28,909 nt of DNA from Nemertoderma westbladi (lineage: Eukaryota; Xenacoelomorpha; Nemertodermatida; Nemertodermatidae). Location: positions 1 to 28,909 of the forward strand of contig JAUCBJ010004116.1 in NCBI GenBank assembly GCA_032718475.1. The letters run 5' to 3'. Each line of letters begins with the position of its first letter. Position 1 is the stretch's first letter. The translations under genes and the position numbers were made by a program. The notes under the pieces were generated by a model that was not told the origin of the DNA, searched no databases, and saw only the letters and a program-made list of their open reading frames with translations. Below, in pieces: positions 8,787-18,546 of the stretch.

Positions 8787-8812
8787 TACAACTACGAAAA
8801 GGAGACGTTGAA

Positions 8813-8878
8813 ATGATGGAAGACAACTCACGGTCGGAACTCAATGCAATTGCGCGACAACAACGGACAACCCACTAA
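8813..8878 (+). other. Small upstream ORF in the BEL leader (21 residues)
   Basis: Starting with two ATG codons 127 bp before the gag start at 9005, this frame reads 21 residues to a TAA. It is the first ATG after the LTR. Ribosomes scanning from the LTR promoter would meet it first, so it may restrain gag-pol translation unless it is spliced out or bypassed. It has no recognisable motif. Confidence 0.35.
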
Positions 8879-9004
8879 TTACATCGGATTTCTCGGAAGA
8901 ATAAATCACATCAAACTCTTCGGATATAACTCAAAAGGTACGTTGGTTACATTTCACAACACCCAGTAAGATTATTTCTCTGGCAAATTAGATTATCATT
9001 CACC

Positions 9005-9940
9005 ATGGGTGATCTAACACGCCTTGTACAAATAAGAGGGCGCTATAGATCCAAGGCTACTAAGTTAGCCAAGGAAGCTGAGGCTCTTGCATGCGATCAA
9101 ATAACTTCAGAATCATTGACCAGAAGCAAACAATTACTGCTTCTAATACCAGATGTAAAAGCTCAATTAGACAGTCAAAACAAAGAAATCCATTTTCAAT
9201 TGAAAGATGATGATGTTGAAAATGATTTGTATCAGAGTGATGAATATAATTCCAGACTATTGCTTGCAATTTCTGGTTTGCAACAAGTCTGTTTAGATAG
9301 TGATCTTGACAAAACTATCTCTAAAGCGGAAGTTTCAATGCCCAAAACTAGTTCTGATATGGAAACACGTATTTTGCAACAAGCAACCTATAGAAAAAGA
9401 CTTCCCGCAATAGAAATAGAAAATTTCGAAGGTGATTACACAACCTTTCAACCGTTTTGGCAGTCCTTTACTAGTGCTATTGACAGCAACACCGCAATCC
9501 CAACTGTAGAGAAGTTTATATATTTAAAAAAATTTCTTAAAGGCAGAGCCAAACTGACAGTGGAAGGACTAGAAGTGACTGCTGAAAATTACAGTACAGC
9601 TGTTCAGATTATCCATGAAAGATTTGGACGCAAAAGTATGATTATTTCAGGTCATTTTAATAAAGTTTATAATATTCCAGTGTGTCGACATTTAAAGGAC
9701 TTGCGATCATTTTATGATAGTTTGATTCCCCACATTCGCTCCCTGGAATCACTTGGAATGATCTCGGACATAAATTCAGCCATGATATGTCAAGTAATTC
9801 TTGGTAAGTTACCGGAGTCAGTCAGAGAGAAATTTCACGAACATACCGAATCTGATGATTGTTTCAAAATCGATAAAATTGCAGATTTTATCAGAAGAAA
9901 AGCTGATGCTGTTCGCGCTTTCAGACCTTTGGCAGTTTAA
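9005..9940 (+). CDS. BEL gag, N-terminal part of gag-pol, cut by LTR insertion
   Basis: This is the start of the polyprotein of the outer BEL element. Residues 1-100 are a charged helical region. Residues of about 135-290 form the DUF1759 gag (capsid-like) domain, with LPAIEIENFEGDYTTF, FWQSF, KFIYLKKFLKG and AVQIIHERFG. From residue 302 on, the last residues and the stop come from the inserted LTR and do not belong to the original protein. The frame at 9905-9907 is in phase with 21567-21569 across the insertion. The ATG at 9005 has context ACCATGG, a good animal start. Gag would form the particle that packages element RNA. In its present state a truncated gag without nucleocapsid knuckles would be made. 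Confidence 0.9.
   Translation: MGDLTRLVQIRGRYRSKATKLAKEAEALACDQITSESLTRSKQLLLLIPDVKAQLDSQNKEIHFQLKDDDVENDLYQSDEYNSRLLLAISGLQQVCLDSDLDKTISKAEVSMPKTSSDMETRILQQATYRKRLPAIEIENFEGDYTTFQPFWQSFTSAIDSNTAIPTVEKFIYLKKFLKGRAKLTVEGLEVTAENYSTAVQIIHERFGRKSMIISGHFNKVYNIPVCRHLKDLRSFYDSLIPHIRSLESLGMISDINSAMICQVILGKLPESVREKFHEHTESDDCFKIDKIADFIRRKADAVRAFRPLAV
9905..9909. repeat. Target site duplication GATGC, left of the inner element
   Basis: GATGC precedes the inner LTR tip TGTTCGCG and is repeated at 21567-21571 after TTTTACA. Confidence 0.93.
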
Positions 9941-11148
9941 CCCACCAAATTAAGATGTCTTCTAGATATTAAATCGGTTTTTAGTCTATGACAAGTATTT
10001 GATTCACTACACTAGTCGAAACCAATCTGTGCGCGATCATTCACCCGCTGGATATTCCCGGGAGATTGGGTTCGACGGTTTAATTTTATTGCTATGTAAG
10101 CCTAATGTATTATTCGACTGACAGTACTATATAATCTCTGACAATATTATTCACCTTCGGTAATATTAACAGTTCCTTTAGGACGTGGCGCTTTATCTAC
10201 ATAAACATAGTTATGACTTAAACTACTCACAACGATATGGCTTAATTATAATTCACATATATGGCGCATTCTTTAGGAATTGCTTCTTTAACAGACTCAC
10301 TCATACACAATGCTGCACAATACTGCACACTAATCTGCCAATCTTCACTGATTTTAATCACATATAAAAGGAACACAGACTGACTCATGTAGGGTCTATC
10401 AAATAACATTAGATTCACTTCAAACCACTTTAATATAAGTCACAATCGTTTATCTGTAACCCTTCTCTCTTACCTTCGGTATATCAAGAATATTGGGTTT
10501 CGGGGTTATTTATCGTTATTCCAAATATAATAATTCATCAACCATATTATGAAGAACTGACGGTAAATGGCAGTATAAAACAACAATGAAAACACTGATT
10601 GTTATGAGTTTGCAATGTTTCAGCAGTCAGTATGTATGATCAGTTAGCAGTGATTCCATGAGTTTGATCGGTATGTCAGTACCGGTATGTCAGTTAAAGG
10701 ATATATGCCCTTTATAATTAAACCTACTAGTGTAAGACTAAAAACTGAAAACACGGAGGTGCCAAAAGCCGGTTCTTAGGCTCTAGGCAAAAACATAACA
10801 CTGAACTACTGAGTTTCTGTATATACCTCCAACACAAAGACAACAAACGCTCTGATTGGTCAACCTGAACAACGAGAGAACAGAGAAACAAAGAAACGTC
10901 GACGTGGCAATATCAGCTGCTAGCCGTCGTCATGGTAGCGACACTGTTTTCAAGAGTATCGAGCTTTTACGTCACGGAATTACGGATTATGTCCTCTAAA
11001 GTACAAATACAGAAGAAATAGCTCTTATGTCCGCTAAAACACCAGTACAGCAAGGACACGGCCTTTTTATGCCTGGTAAACCAACTACAGAGTACTTTAC
11101 GGGAAAAATAAGGAAAAATAACCGGACAATTCAGTAAAAGCTTTTACA
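9910..11148 (-). repeat. 3' LTR of the inner element
   Basis: It runs on plus from TGTTCGCGCTTTCAG to AAAGCTTTTACA. It matches 20327-21566 except for T/G near 10208, one missing T near 10557 and A/T near 11027. The AATAAA (sense) is at 10085-10090. A direct repeat around CGGTATGTCAGT near 10670-10695 includes one ACCGGT palindrome, the motif that is arrayed in the leader. The small frame that crosses into it at 11097-11450 is not supported. Confidence 0.95.
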
Positions 11149-11156
11149 CCGCTCCC
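11149..11156 (-). promoter_or_regulatory. Polypurine tract of the inner element
   Basis: On the minus strand GGGAGCGG directly precedes the LTR tip TGTAAAAGC. A small hairpin, TCCCA-GAAAA-TGGGA, overlaps it. A polypurine tract here agrees with the minus-strand coding sense. Confidence 0.55.
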
Positions 11157-12205
11157 AGAAAATGGGATTTTCAGTCTATAAAATATAAAAATCACAGTTT
11201 CTAAAACATAAAGATACTCTAAACAGTTAGTCTTTCTTACGCAGACGGCGTTTACGCAGTTTTTTGAGGCTAGCAAGAGTCTTTTTCTCTTTGGGGGGAG
11301 CCACTTTACTAGGAGGGCCATAACTCCTGGGTGAAGGGTGCAATATGATTGCATCAGAAGGTGTAGGATTGTGGTCGGGGTATCCGCCGTTTCGATATGC
11401 TTCTCCTCGAGCTGATTTTCCTCCGCTCGTAGCTGGATACGTTCATCCAAAAACTCTCGCAGAGAATGGGGTTGTCTAAGTGCGATATCTTCTTAGAGAT
11501 TCTGGATTTCACAATCGAACTGAGATAAAGACAATTCGTTTATCGATTGGACTTACTGTTATAACTTACGTTTATCTGAACAAACGCAGGTTTCTTTTTT
11601 GATCTTTATAGAATAGCGTTTAACTCGTTTCGTACAACGCTCTCCTTCACTTTGATGAAGGGTTGTATCGCGTTAAACGGGATGACCATACGGTTGGATA
11701 ATGATATTAGGTGTCTGCGTCATAATCCAGCTAGGTAAGATGGGCGGCTAGCTAGAAATCACTGTCGGAGTGTTACCGATTAATTGTTAGGGTAGCACTA
11801 GATCTTTGAACAGTGAATACAGTCCGCGAGGATCCGCGACACCACCAGGATCGCAGGTCTGAGGTCCAACTAAGGAATGAGGAGGTTTGACCGAGTATTC
11901 CGGGACTCTGATCGTAGGTTTACTCCAGGATCGTTCGAGCCGAGTGAGCATAGGTGATACGTCAACAAGTTTCGGTTTACATGGATGTTTATGTCTTTCC
12001 GTTTATTATTTGGGTCTAGGGCGTTTATCGTAATAATACCAAAGACGCACGTCTGGTAGGGTAAACGCGGGTGACATTTATTTGTTGTTACAATGCTTCT
12101 ATCAAGAATTCCAAATATACTTTGGAGTTACCGCGTCCATTTGTTTCTTTAGTGTCTTTTCTTTCGAGTCGATTTCGAATAGAATTTTCGCATTCGAATT
12201 TCAGT
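11157..12205 (-). other. 3' region of the inner element, mostly noncoding
   Basis: No domain is recognisable. Two overlapping minus-strand frames near 11230-11450 are open for 50-90 codons, one of them with a basic Lys/Arg-rich end. Neither resembles the DUF5641 end of BEL polyproteins closely enough to name. A long imperfect stem-loop lies at 11617-11679. Confidence 0.4.
11617..11679. repeat. Imperfect 63-nt stem-loop in the inner element 3' region
   Basis: Three nested helices can be drawn. CGTTTAAC at 11617 pairs with GTTAAACG at 11672, then TACAAC pairs with GTTGTA, then CCTTCA pairs with TGAAGG around a short loop. The sequence allows the same fold in either strand's RNA. Confidence 0.5.
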
Positions 12206-12682
12206 TTATGGTTCCGACTCCGCTGGGCAGGATATATAGTCGACATAGTCCGTATTGTGTAAATCGATAGGATGACCAGTAGTTAAGAAGACCATATACG
12301 TACCATTACGCTGCGTATATCGAGCAGCGAATTTTCTATAGTCCAACTCGCGCGAGAGCTGCACTTGGGACATTGTCGGTTCGATATAACGACCATCGTC
12401 CTCCGCAGCAGTTGGACTAACGTCGCCGCGTATTAAGCTATCAACAAACGCTTGCAAAAATAGAGTATATCGCTCCCCGATACCAAGACCATCTTCTATC
12501 AACTCCGTCATATCTGCTATATATGAGTTTATCCATATTATAATGAGTTGATATTTAGGCGAGCGGGCGTCGCTGCCTACCCCAATCAACCCCGGACAGT
12601 ACGAGATCCTCAGCGCCGATGTGTCGTCGCCGCTGTACTTTCGCCAACGACGTAGCCGCACAACAACAACGACAACCGACAC
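12206..12682 (-). CDS. Unassigned ORF in the inner element 3' region, 158 codons
   Basis: The minus-strand frame is open from a GTG at 12682, just after an in-frame TGA, to a stop at 12206. The first ATG is about 57 codons in. It is in element sense, downstream of the pol remnant, where some BEL elements carry an extra gene such as env. No signal peptide, cysteine pattern or clear transmembrane segment supports an envelope; there is one moderately hydrophobic stretch (YQLIIIWINSYIADM). GC content is higher than in the surroundings. I do not recognise it. It may be a remnant of deleted integrase or terminal pol sequence, or a chance frame. Confidence 0.25.
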   Translation of the reverse strand: MSVVVVVVRLRRWRKYSGDDTSALRISYCPGLIGVGSDARSPKYQLIIIWINSYIADMTELIEDGLGIGERYTLFLQAFVDSLIRGDVSPTAAEDDGRYIEPTMSQVQLSRELDYRKFAARYTQRNGTYMVFLTTGHPIDLHNTDYVDYISCPAESEP

Positions 12683-14167
12683 AAGTCACTCGACTGTCCG
12701 TCCCAAAGACTTAGATGTACTTCAGGTTTTCCTTGGAGAGTTAGGTTACTTTTACGATTGCGACTAGCTACTGTAAACACACCTTAGTAGTAACATTCGC
12801 CTATAAACTCACAAGTACCACACACACAACTTGTCACAAATTACACACACTCGGGTCACTTGTCCGTTAGTCAATGCCTTCCAGAATGTCACTGTATTAT
12901 TATGTATCCTTGGATACTATCAGTGCACTATTTATTCCCTATGCTATTCAATGGGACAAGCTTTCTATTGTTCTTTTAACTCAATTCTAATTCTAGCGTG
13001 GTTGTTGCTATGGTGACATTATGCAAAGCTAGCGGTAGAATTAGAGCAATTCCAATGCATACAGATCTGGGATGTTATTTAATAGTATTCTTTAATAGTC
13101 AATGTTCTGTTTTATACATGACTTTATGAATTTTATCGGCTATTGACTATGTTTGGGAGACTTTCGCACACTCATACACATAATAAGATAAATCTCCGCT
13201 CCCTTGATCTATTAATTAATGGAATTTTGGGAATGTTATAAATTGCGTAAAAATGGCAATTTATTAAATTCATTAAAAGGCATGAATTTAAATTTATTCC
13301 CTGAAATTTTATTATTTGATAATTAAATTGACATATTTTGATTCTAGAATATGTCTGGGGACACAAGATCCTTAATTCTATGACAATTGTCTTTTTAAGA
13401 ATATCGGTAAATGCTACGATATCTTAATTGACTAGAATTGCTGAAGGATCTGAATTTTACAGATTTTGATTTATTAGATTTGCAAATATTAAATAATTAA
13501 TATTTGAGATGGGCACCGATTTATTCCAGAACTTGTCTGGGGACGTTAACCACTGATTCTAGAATTTGTCTTTCAAGTATATCGGTGGGTGCCGCGATAT
13601 CTTAATCGACTAGAATTACAGATGGTCAAAGGGTTTAACAGATTTATTTTGCGTTATACGCTACTGTTAAAGGGACATCACGCTACTATATGTATTATTT
13701 AATATACGGTATGAGAGCAATATCGCACGAAGCAATGTCAGTGTGAAGAGGCAAGTCGTTTCCAAGGTCTACCCAGAGCTTGGTTTAGCCGAGACACGAG
13801 GATCTGAACTTTGCATTCCTAATACTCTGCCTACCAATAATACTTAAATATAGTAGTGGCTTTATTGTACTTTAATAAGTACGGACATTTCATCTTACTG
13901 TAGTTACGTATTTGTAATGTAATACGGACAGTAAGGAAAGAGAAAAAGAATTATTTCTTGCCGTCGCATTAAATATAATATATATGTAATTAAGTAATAA
14001 ACGCGAATATATATTGCACTAATCTACTAAATAATCGCTAAAATAACATTCTACTGAATAAAATTAAAGAAAACGATTATAATAAAATTACATAGTAATA
14101 CATACAGAAATATAAAAATAATAAAATAATATAAAATAATAGAGTCACACACCCACTCCATATGTTG
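12683..14167 (-). other. Noncoding 3' region of the inner element
   Basis: AT-rich, with no supported gene. It contains a two-copy diverged 182-bp repeat (13336-13630) and a run of A/T-rich sequence at 13940-14150 just after the pol remnant. Confidence 0.45.
13336..13630 (+). repeat. Two diverged copies of a 182-bp unit
   Basis: TGTCTGGGGAC at 13352 and 13534, an AATTTGTCTTT-like block, ATATCGGT and CGATATCTTAATTGACTAGAATT all recur in the same order with an offset of about 182 bp. Confidence 0.6.
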
Positions 14168-16525
14168 TTACGTTATGGAGTCCCTAGATGTTTGAAGGAT
14201 TAGGGAGGTGGTCGTGGGAAGAGAATCTTGCCTTCCACAGTTTCCGGAGAGTCCTCCATTCCCTTCCGATAAACACAAACGACCGACTGGGTGATTGAGT
14301 CGCTGCATCCTGAATACAATTCCAGGTTTCCTCTTCGTCCTGGAATAGTGACGATAGAAACATCGCTCAAAGTATATGACGGCGTCACAAAGCCGATTCC
14401 AGGAGCTATAGTGGTCCGTCGCTCTCTGCAGGAGAGGTGAGAGTCCCTGCGAGACGTCTGATGTTCCAGAGCTCCAATCGCTCTCTCTGATCTTCATGAA
14501 GGATCCACTCGCGGAGGGGAGGCCCAGATCCACGGCGTCGTCCCTGGCAACATGTAATACCGACAGATCTATCCCGGGTTCAAATAACTCCGCTCCACCC
14601 GCCCGGGTTTTAGGTTTAACTTTCTCCGCTCCCTTGGCTGGTCTAATCTCAGTCGGAGTAAGATGGGGAGGCCATTCATCCTCCTTACTCAGGAAGTCGG
14701 GTTCACCTAACCGGTCTGTAGTATCTGTCAGTTCTTGAGGAGTTACTCCTCTGGAAGCGATGTCCGTTGGATTAAACTTCTTGGGACAATATCTCCATTG
14801 ATCTAAATTGGAGCTAATATCGTCATTATCTGAGGAGTATGGTGTTCCCTCAGTTGGGTCGTCTCCCTCACTAGTATCATCTTCCCATTTACTCCGCTGG
14901 CAGACGCGATCTTGAAGCAGTCTTTCTCTGAGCGTTCTACGGGAAGGTCCAGTAAGGTACCAACCTACTCTAGTTCTTACCGCATAGGGCTGAAGTGGTT
15001 GCGGTTGAGCAGGTCGTTTCTCTAATGTCTCCAGCGCCTCATGCGCGTTTTGGCCGATGAGTATTTGCACTCCAGGATAATCAGTCTGGAATCGAGGTAT
15101 GTTAAGATGTTGGATGCTCTCATCCTCGTCCCAATTATAAAGGTCTGCTTGAGTAGTAGCGAAGTTCTTTATAGCCACCATTTTCACTGACCTGATGCTA
15201 TGTTCTCCTAGTTCGTCCTGGGGGGTGGACAACTCACATATATAATAGTCGGCAGCTACAGTAGAATTCCAAACCTGCATGATCCCTGACAGGTTTAGCT
15301 TGGTTCGGAACTTGGGTTGTCCAGCAAAGATGACTTCGGCTAGTTCCCTATCGATGAATGTTCCTGTGCTACCGGAGTCCAGGAGGGCGTTCACTATATA
15401 GCTCTTCTGAGGTCCGTGGACCCGTAACTGGACTACAGGAAATTCTCGGATTCCTATATTGGAAGTTGGCGCTTTCCAAGATGGTTGTTGATCGGAAGTA
15501 GTTAAGGTAAGGTCGCTGTCTGTGTCTTTCTCATACACGAGTGCTCGATACACTGCGGTGGTGTTTATTAGGTAACAGGATTCGTTTTGGTCGGAGAACT
15601 CGTCCGTATAGAATCCTTCCATCTCAGATTGATCAGTGTCGTTCACATCACTGAATTGGACATGTAGTTCGGACTCACTTACCTGACTCGGGCTGTTTCG
15701 TTCGAATTCCGTGTGCAACAAGATATGATGTTTTGCGCCGCACTTTGCACACCTTGCGTCGGAGTTACAGGTTCGCCGTTGGTGTCCTCGTCTGAGGCAA
15801 TTATAACACAACCGCTTATCCCACATGACTTCACGTCTATCCTCGAGTGATTTCCTCAGGAATTTATCACACGCATTTAAACGGTGGGGCCCGTCGCACA
15901 GCACACATTTCGGCTTGATGTTACTTACTTTAACCTGTGCTATGTGGTGCACACTTGTTCTTTCCTCGGGCTTTCTCACCTGAATTCCTTTAGGAGACGT
16001 AGGAGGGGTTTTTTGTACCGGTTCCCTTCTGTCATTGGGTCGAGACTTGGATTTACTTACCTGTTCTTTAGGCATTTTATTGACATAATAAGGCCTGTCA
16101 GTGTCTTTCCCGCTGTCCTCTCCTTGAGAGGTTTGGCTTTCACCGTCGTCGGTATAACATACTGGTGTTACCCTTCTCCTAGAAACGGGTTTCTCACTTA
16201 CCTTGTTTTCCAATGTCTTCTCTCTGGACTGCCTTAGGAGCTGTAATTTCACTTCTCTATCTAAGAATGACATGAGATCAGTCATGGTAGGGTCTCGTCG
16301 TTGTTGTTCCATCATATATAACACCTTCTTATCCCAGCGTGTACCTACTCCACCCTTGGGCAAAGCAGATGCTAAGGCTCTTACAACCATAGAATTCTGG
16401 TATTCATGAGACTTACCTAGCCAATCTAATTGTCTACAGATCTCCTGAATCTCATCGGAAAACTCTATAATCCCGCTGCTAAGAAACTTTCGGGGCGCCA
16501 TTAATTTTGCATACAAATACCTCAG
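14168..16525 (-). CDS. Inner BEL gag end, nucleocapsid, protease and remnant pol (RT deleted)
   Basis: The frame is open from about 16525 to the stop at 14168. The first part continues the DUF1759 gag domain from the neighbouring frame. It has no proper ATG there, so it would need a +1 shift or a repair. Numbering from the TTG at 16516: three zinc knuckles at about 204-216, 237-250 and 256-264, and a DUF1758 aspartic protease with LLDSGSTGTFID (Asp380-Ser-Gly). ILIGQ lies near 485 and GWYLTGP at 518-524 marks the end of the protease part. At about residue 570 the frame jumps to the end of RNase H (WRYCPKKFNPTDIASRG and EDEWP). It then enters a stretch like the start of integrase (SSWNRLCDAV near 685). 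RT with YVDD, the RNase H active site and the DDE integrase core are absent. The frame stays open across the deletion. Confidence 0.85.
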   Translation of the reverse strand: MRYLYAKLMAPRKFLSSGIIEFSDEIQEICRQLDWLGKSHEYQNSMVVRALASALPKGGVGTRWDKKVLYMMEQQRRDPTMTDLMSFLDREVKLQLLRQSREKTLENKVSEKPVSRRRVTPVCYTDDGESQTSQGEDSGKDTDRPYYVNKMPKEQVSKSKSRPNDRREPVQKTPPTSPKGIQVRKPEERTSVHHIAQVKVSNIKPKCVLCDGPHRLNACDKFLRKSLEDRREVMWDKRLCYNCLRRGHQRRTCNSDARCAKCGAKHHILLHTEFERNSPSQVSESELHVQFSDVNDTDQSEMEGFYTDEFSDQNESCYLINTTAVYRALVYEKDTDSDLTLTTSDQQPSWKAPTSNIGIREFPVVQLRVHGPQKSYIVNALLDSGSTGTFIDRELAEVIFAGQPKFRTKLNLSGIMQVWNSTVAADYYICELSTPQDELGEHSIRSVKMVAIKNFATTQADLYNWDEDESIQHLNIPRFQTDYPGVQILIGQNAHEALETLEKRPAQPQPLQPYAVRTRVGWYLTGPSRRTLRERLLQDRVCQRSKWEDDTSEGDDPTEGTPYSSDNDDISSNLDQWRYCPKKFNPTDIASRGVTPQELTDTTDRLGEPDFLSKEDEWPPHLTPTEIRPAKGAEKVKPKTRAGGAELFEPGIDLSVLHVARDDAVDLGLPSASGSFMKIRESDWSSGTSDVSQGLSPLLQRATDHYSSWNRLCDAVIYFERCFYRHYSRTKRKPGIVFRMQRLNHPVGRLCLSEGNGGLSGNCGRQDSLPTTTSLILQTSRDSIT

Positions 16526-18173
16526 CTATGTCATTCCTATTACCATACCTGATGTTTAGTGTATCCCAAACTTGTCTTAATCCATCTGGATGTCCAATAA
16601 ATTTTAACGCCATTGACTTGGGAGGTCCTTCCAAACATTCGATGAGGAATCTAAGTTTCTCTCCGTTAGATAGTACAGAGTTCTGTATGTTATCTTTGTA
16701 ATATTCATTAAAAGGTAACCATTTCATCTCATCTCCATTGAACTTGACAATCTCTCCAACCTTTACCGCTTGCCGGGCTTCGGTTCTAGCCATTTGACGC
16801 GTAAAACTTTCTTGGGCCATCGTGCTATTTAATATCGAGTTATCGGTATATAAATTTCTCGGATTATGATCAGTTCTATAGGGAATATCATTATCAACAG
16901 GTCTATAATTACCCTTAATAGGGTTCACTATAGGAGTTTCTACTTCGCTAGCAGTATAAATGCGTGTAGGCTCCACACCTTGCGCATGAGATACTTCAGA
17001 CCTAACAGGTTGACACATTGTTACAGAGGGTGGTGGTATACCCTTTTTTAAGTTTACTAATTTATCGCGTTCTAACGCGATACTTTGCTGCACTTCTTGC
17101 AACTCTAACTTACTTTCCCTTACTGTGCCCTTGAACTGCTGGACAGTCTCCTGCATCTGTCCGAGCAGGATATCCATCCCCCGCCGTCTCTCGTCCACCC
17201 ATTCGACCACCGAAGCGGGAGTCGCCAACGTTGTAGCGGGCGGACGAGGGACAACGGGAGACAAATCTGGAATATTTCGCTCGGGGTCCAGGACCTGAAC
17301 TGTCTCCTGGGCAGTTCTACTGGGCACAGGTAGCTTAGTGCTATGTAGAGGGAATTTAGAGGTAGCTTCAGGGAGCACAGGTGTCTCTATCACCGAAGGG
17401 GTGATTTCAAGAACAGGTCCAATTATTTCAGGCTCATCTACTATAGGAGGGAGTCTTTCTACTCTAATTGGGTCTGAAGGCTCAGGATTACTTAGATCTA
17501 CACTAGCTAGTTGCCTTCTCACGGCTGTAGGCAAATCAGGCAATTTCTGCCAATGTAGCGCCCTTCTACGTCCGTTATAACGAGATTTATTTCTTCTGCC
17601 TTCAGGATCTGTTGTATCTCCTTCATCAGAGGATGTAAATCCCTGTCTCTTGGAAGTAGTCCGACTTATCAGCTGCATATCACTAGCCGTTATCTGCTTA
17701 TTTAAGTAATCGTGCTTCTCTTGAAGATTCTCCAACTCTAGTTGGACCTTTTCTTCAGATGCCCTCCGTTCCGCTTCTGCCACTGCCATTGCCGCTGCTG
17801 CTTTTGCCTTTGCCTCTGCTTCTGCTGCTGCCGCTTTTGCCTTTGCCGCTGCTATTGCTGCTGTCTTTCTGTCTTCTATCTGTTTTTTCTTCAACTGTTG
17901 TTCCCATTCTCTAACGATGCGGATTCTTTCATCAATTTCCGCTCTATTCGCTGCCAACATTTCCGCATCTATTGCGTCCAACACAAACTTGGCTCCTTCG
18001 CTATTAGGGTTAAGTCCCTCTAACCTTCTCCTCAATTCGTCATCACCTAAAAAACGTTGATAGTCTGACAGATAGATATCAATGGCATCCCTCTTATGCG
18101 GTTTCTCTGCTGTCGCTTCACTCTCCGTTGTATCTAGTAGACTGTCTGACAGGTTCTGCTTTGCGTCAGACAT
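16479..18173 (-). CDS. Inner BEL gag, N-terminal part
   Basis: It starts at the ATG at 18173 and has 564 codons. Residues 1-79 are acidic. Residues of about 80-163 form a long Ala/Lys/Glu-rich predicted coiled coil. A Pro-rich and acidic linker follows to about 400, with a second short helical segment near 335-385. The DUF1759 gag domain begins near residue 470 (VKFNGDEMKWLPFNEYYKDNI, LRFLIECLEGPPKSMAL, VWDTLNIRYGN). The domain is cut by a frame change: this frame ends at 16479 and the rest of the domain lies in the frame of 14168-16525, overlapping by 47 nt. Skipping one base after GAG GTA TTT would join them. A mutation or a programmed +1 shift are both possible. The protein would form the particle. 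The long coiled-coil N-terminus is absent from the outer element's gag. Confidence 0.88.
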   Translation of the reverse strand: MSDAKQNLSDSLLDTTESEATAEKPHKRDAIDIYLSDYQRFLGDDELRRRLEGLNPNSEGAKFVLDAIDAEMLAANRAEIDERIRIVREWEQQLKKKQIEDRKTAAIAAAKAKAAAAEAEAKAKAAAAMAVAEAERRASEEKVQLELENLQEKHDYLNKQITASDMQLISRTTSKRQGFTSSDEGDTTDPEGRRNKSRYNGRRRALHWQKLPDLPTAVRRQLASVDLSNPEPSDPIRVERLPPIVDEPEIIGPVLEITPSVIETPVLPEATSKFPLHSTKLPVPSRTAQETVQVLDPERNIPDLSPVVPRPPATTLATPASVVEWVDERRRGMDILLGQMQETVQQFKGTVRESKLELQEVQQSIALERDKLVNLKKGIPPPSVTMCQPVRSEVSHAQGVEPTRIYTASEVETPIVNPIKGNYRPVDNDIPYRTDHNPRNLYTDNSILNSTMAQESFTRQMARTEARQAVKVGEIVKFNGDEMKWLPFNEYYKDNIQNSVLSNGEKLRFLIECLEGPPKSMALKFIGHPDGLRQVWDTLNIRYGNRNDIAEVFVCKINGAPKVS

Positions 18174-18260
18174 GTTTGTGTGTACAGTTGAATGTCTACT
18201 GCTGTATTACAGTCTGAGCAAGTCTAGTAACTCAGTATTAACTGATAGCCTAGTAATTAA

Positions 18261-18546
18261 TTACCGGTACTGCTACTCAGTGTAGCGTGATATATATAAT
18301 ATATTAGAATACCGGTATGCTTATAGTATATATAACTATTATTACAGACTAGGTTTATCACAGAATACCGGTATAATTTTAGCACAAATATATATAAATA
18401 TATAATAGGCCTATCGGGAATACCGGTATACAGCTTACAGTTTGTAGTATATATAATTCTGGACTAGAATTAATTACAAGTACCGGTATAATTTCAGCCT
18501 AAATTTATAGAAATAAAGATAATAGGCCTATTGTAAATACCGGTAT
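18261..18546 (+). repeat. Array of six ACCGGT palindromes, period about 57 bp
   Basis: ACCGGT occurs at 18263, 18311, 18367, 18422, 18482 and 18539, mostly as ATACCGGTAT. Spacings are 48, 56, 55, 60 and 57 bp. AGTATATATAA and ATAGGCCTAT sequences recur between them, so it is a diverged tandem array. It ends about 90 bp upstream of the gag ATG. Confidence 0.75.

Noticed and set aside
10185-10367. Matching 60-codon frames in both inner LTRs (10185-10367 and 20602-20784).
   Set aside because: They repeat only because the LTRs repeat. They are antisense to the element and have no motif.
11097-11450. A 117-codon minus-strand frame running from the 3' region into the inner LTR.
   Set aside because: It has no domain, crosses the polypurine tract and LTR border, and a competing frame looks equally coding-like.
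14496-16409. Several plus-strand frames of 60-117 codons opposite the inner pol remnant.
   Set aside because: The opposite strand carries recognised zinc knuckle and protease motifs, so these are shadows.
17742-18023. A cysteine-rich 93-codon plus-strand frame.
   Set aside because: It is the antisense shadow of the Ala/Glu/Lys-rich coiled coil of the inner gag.
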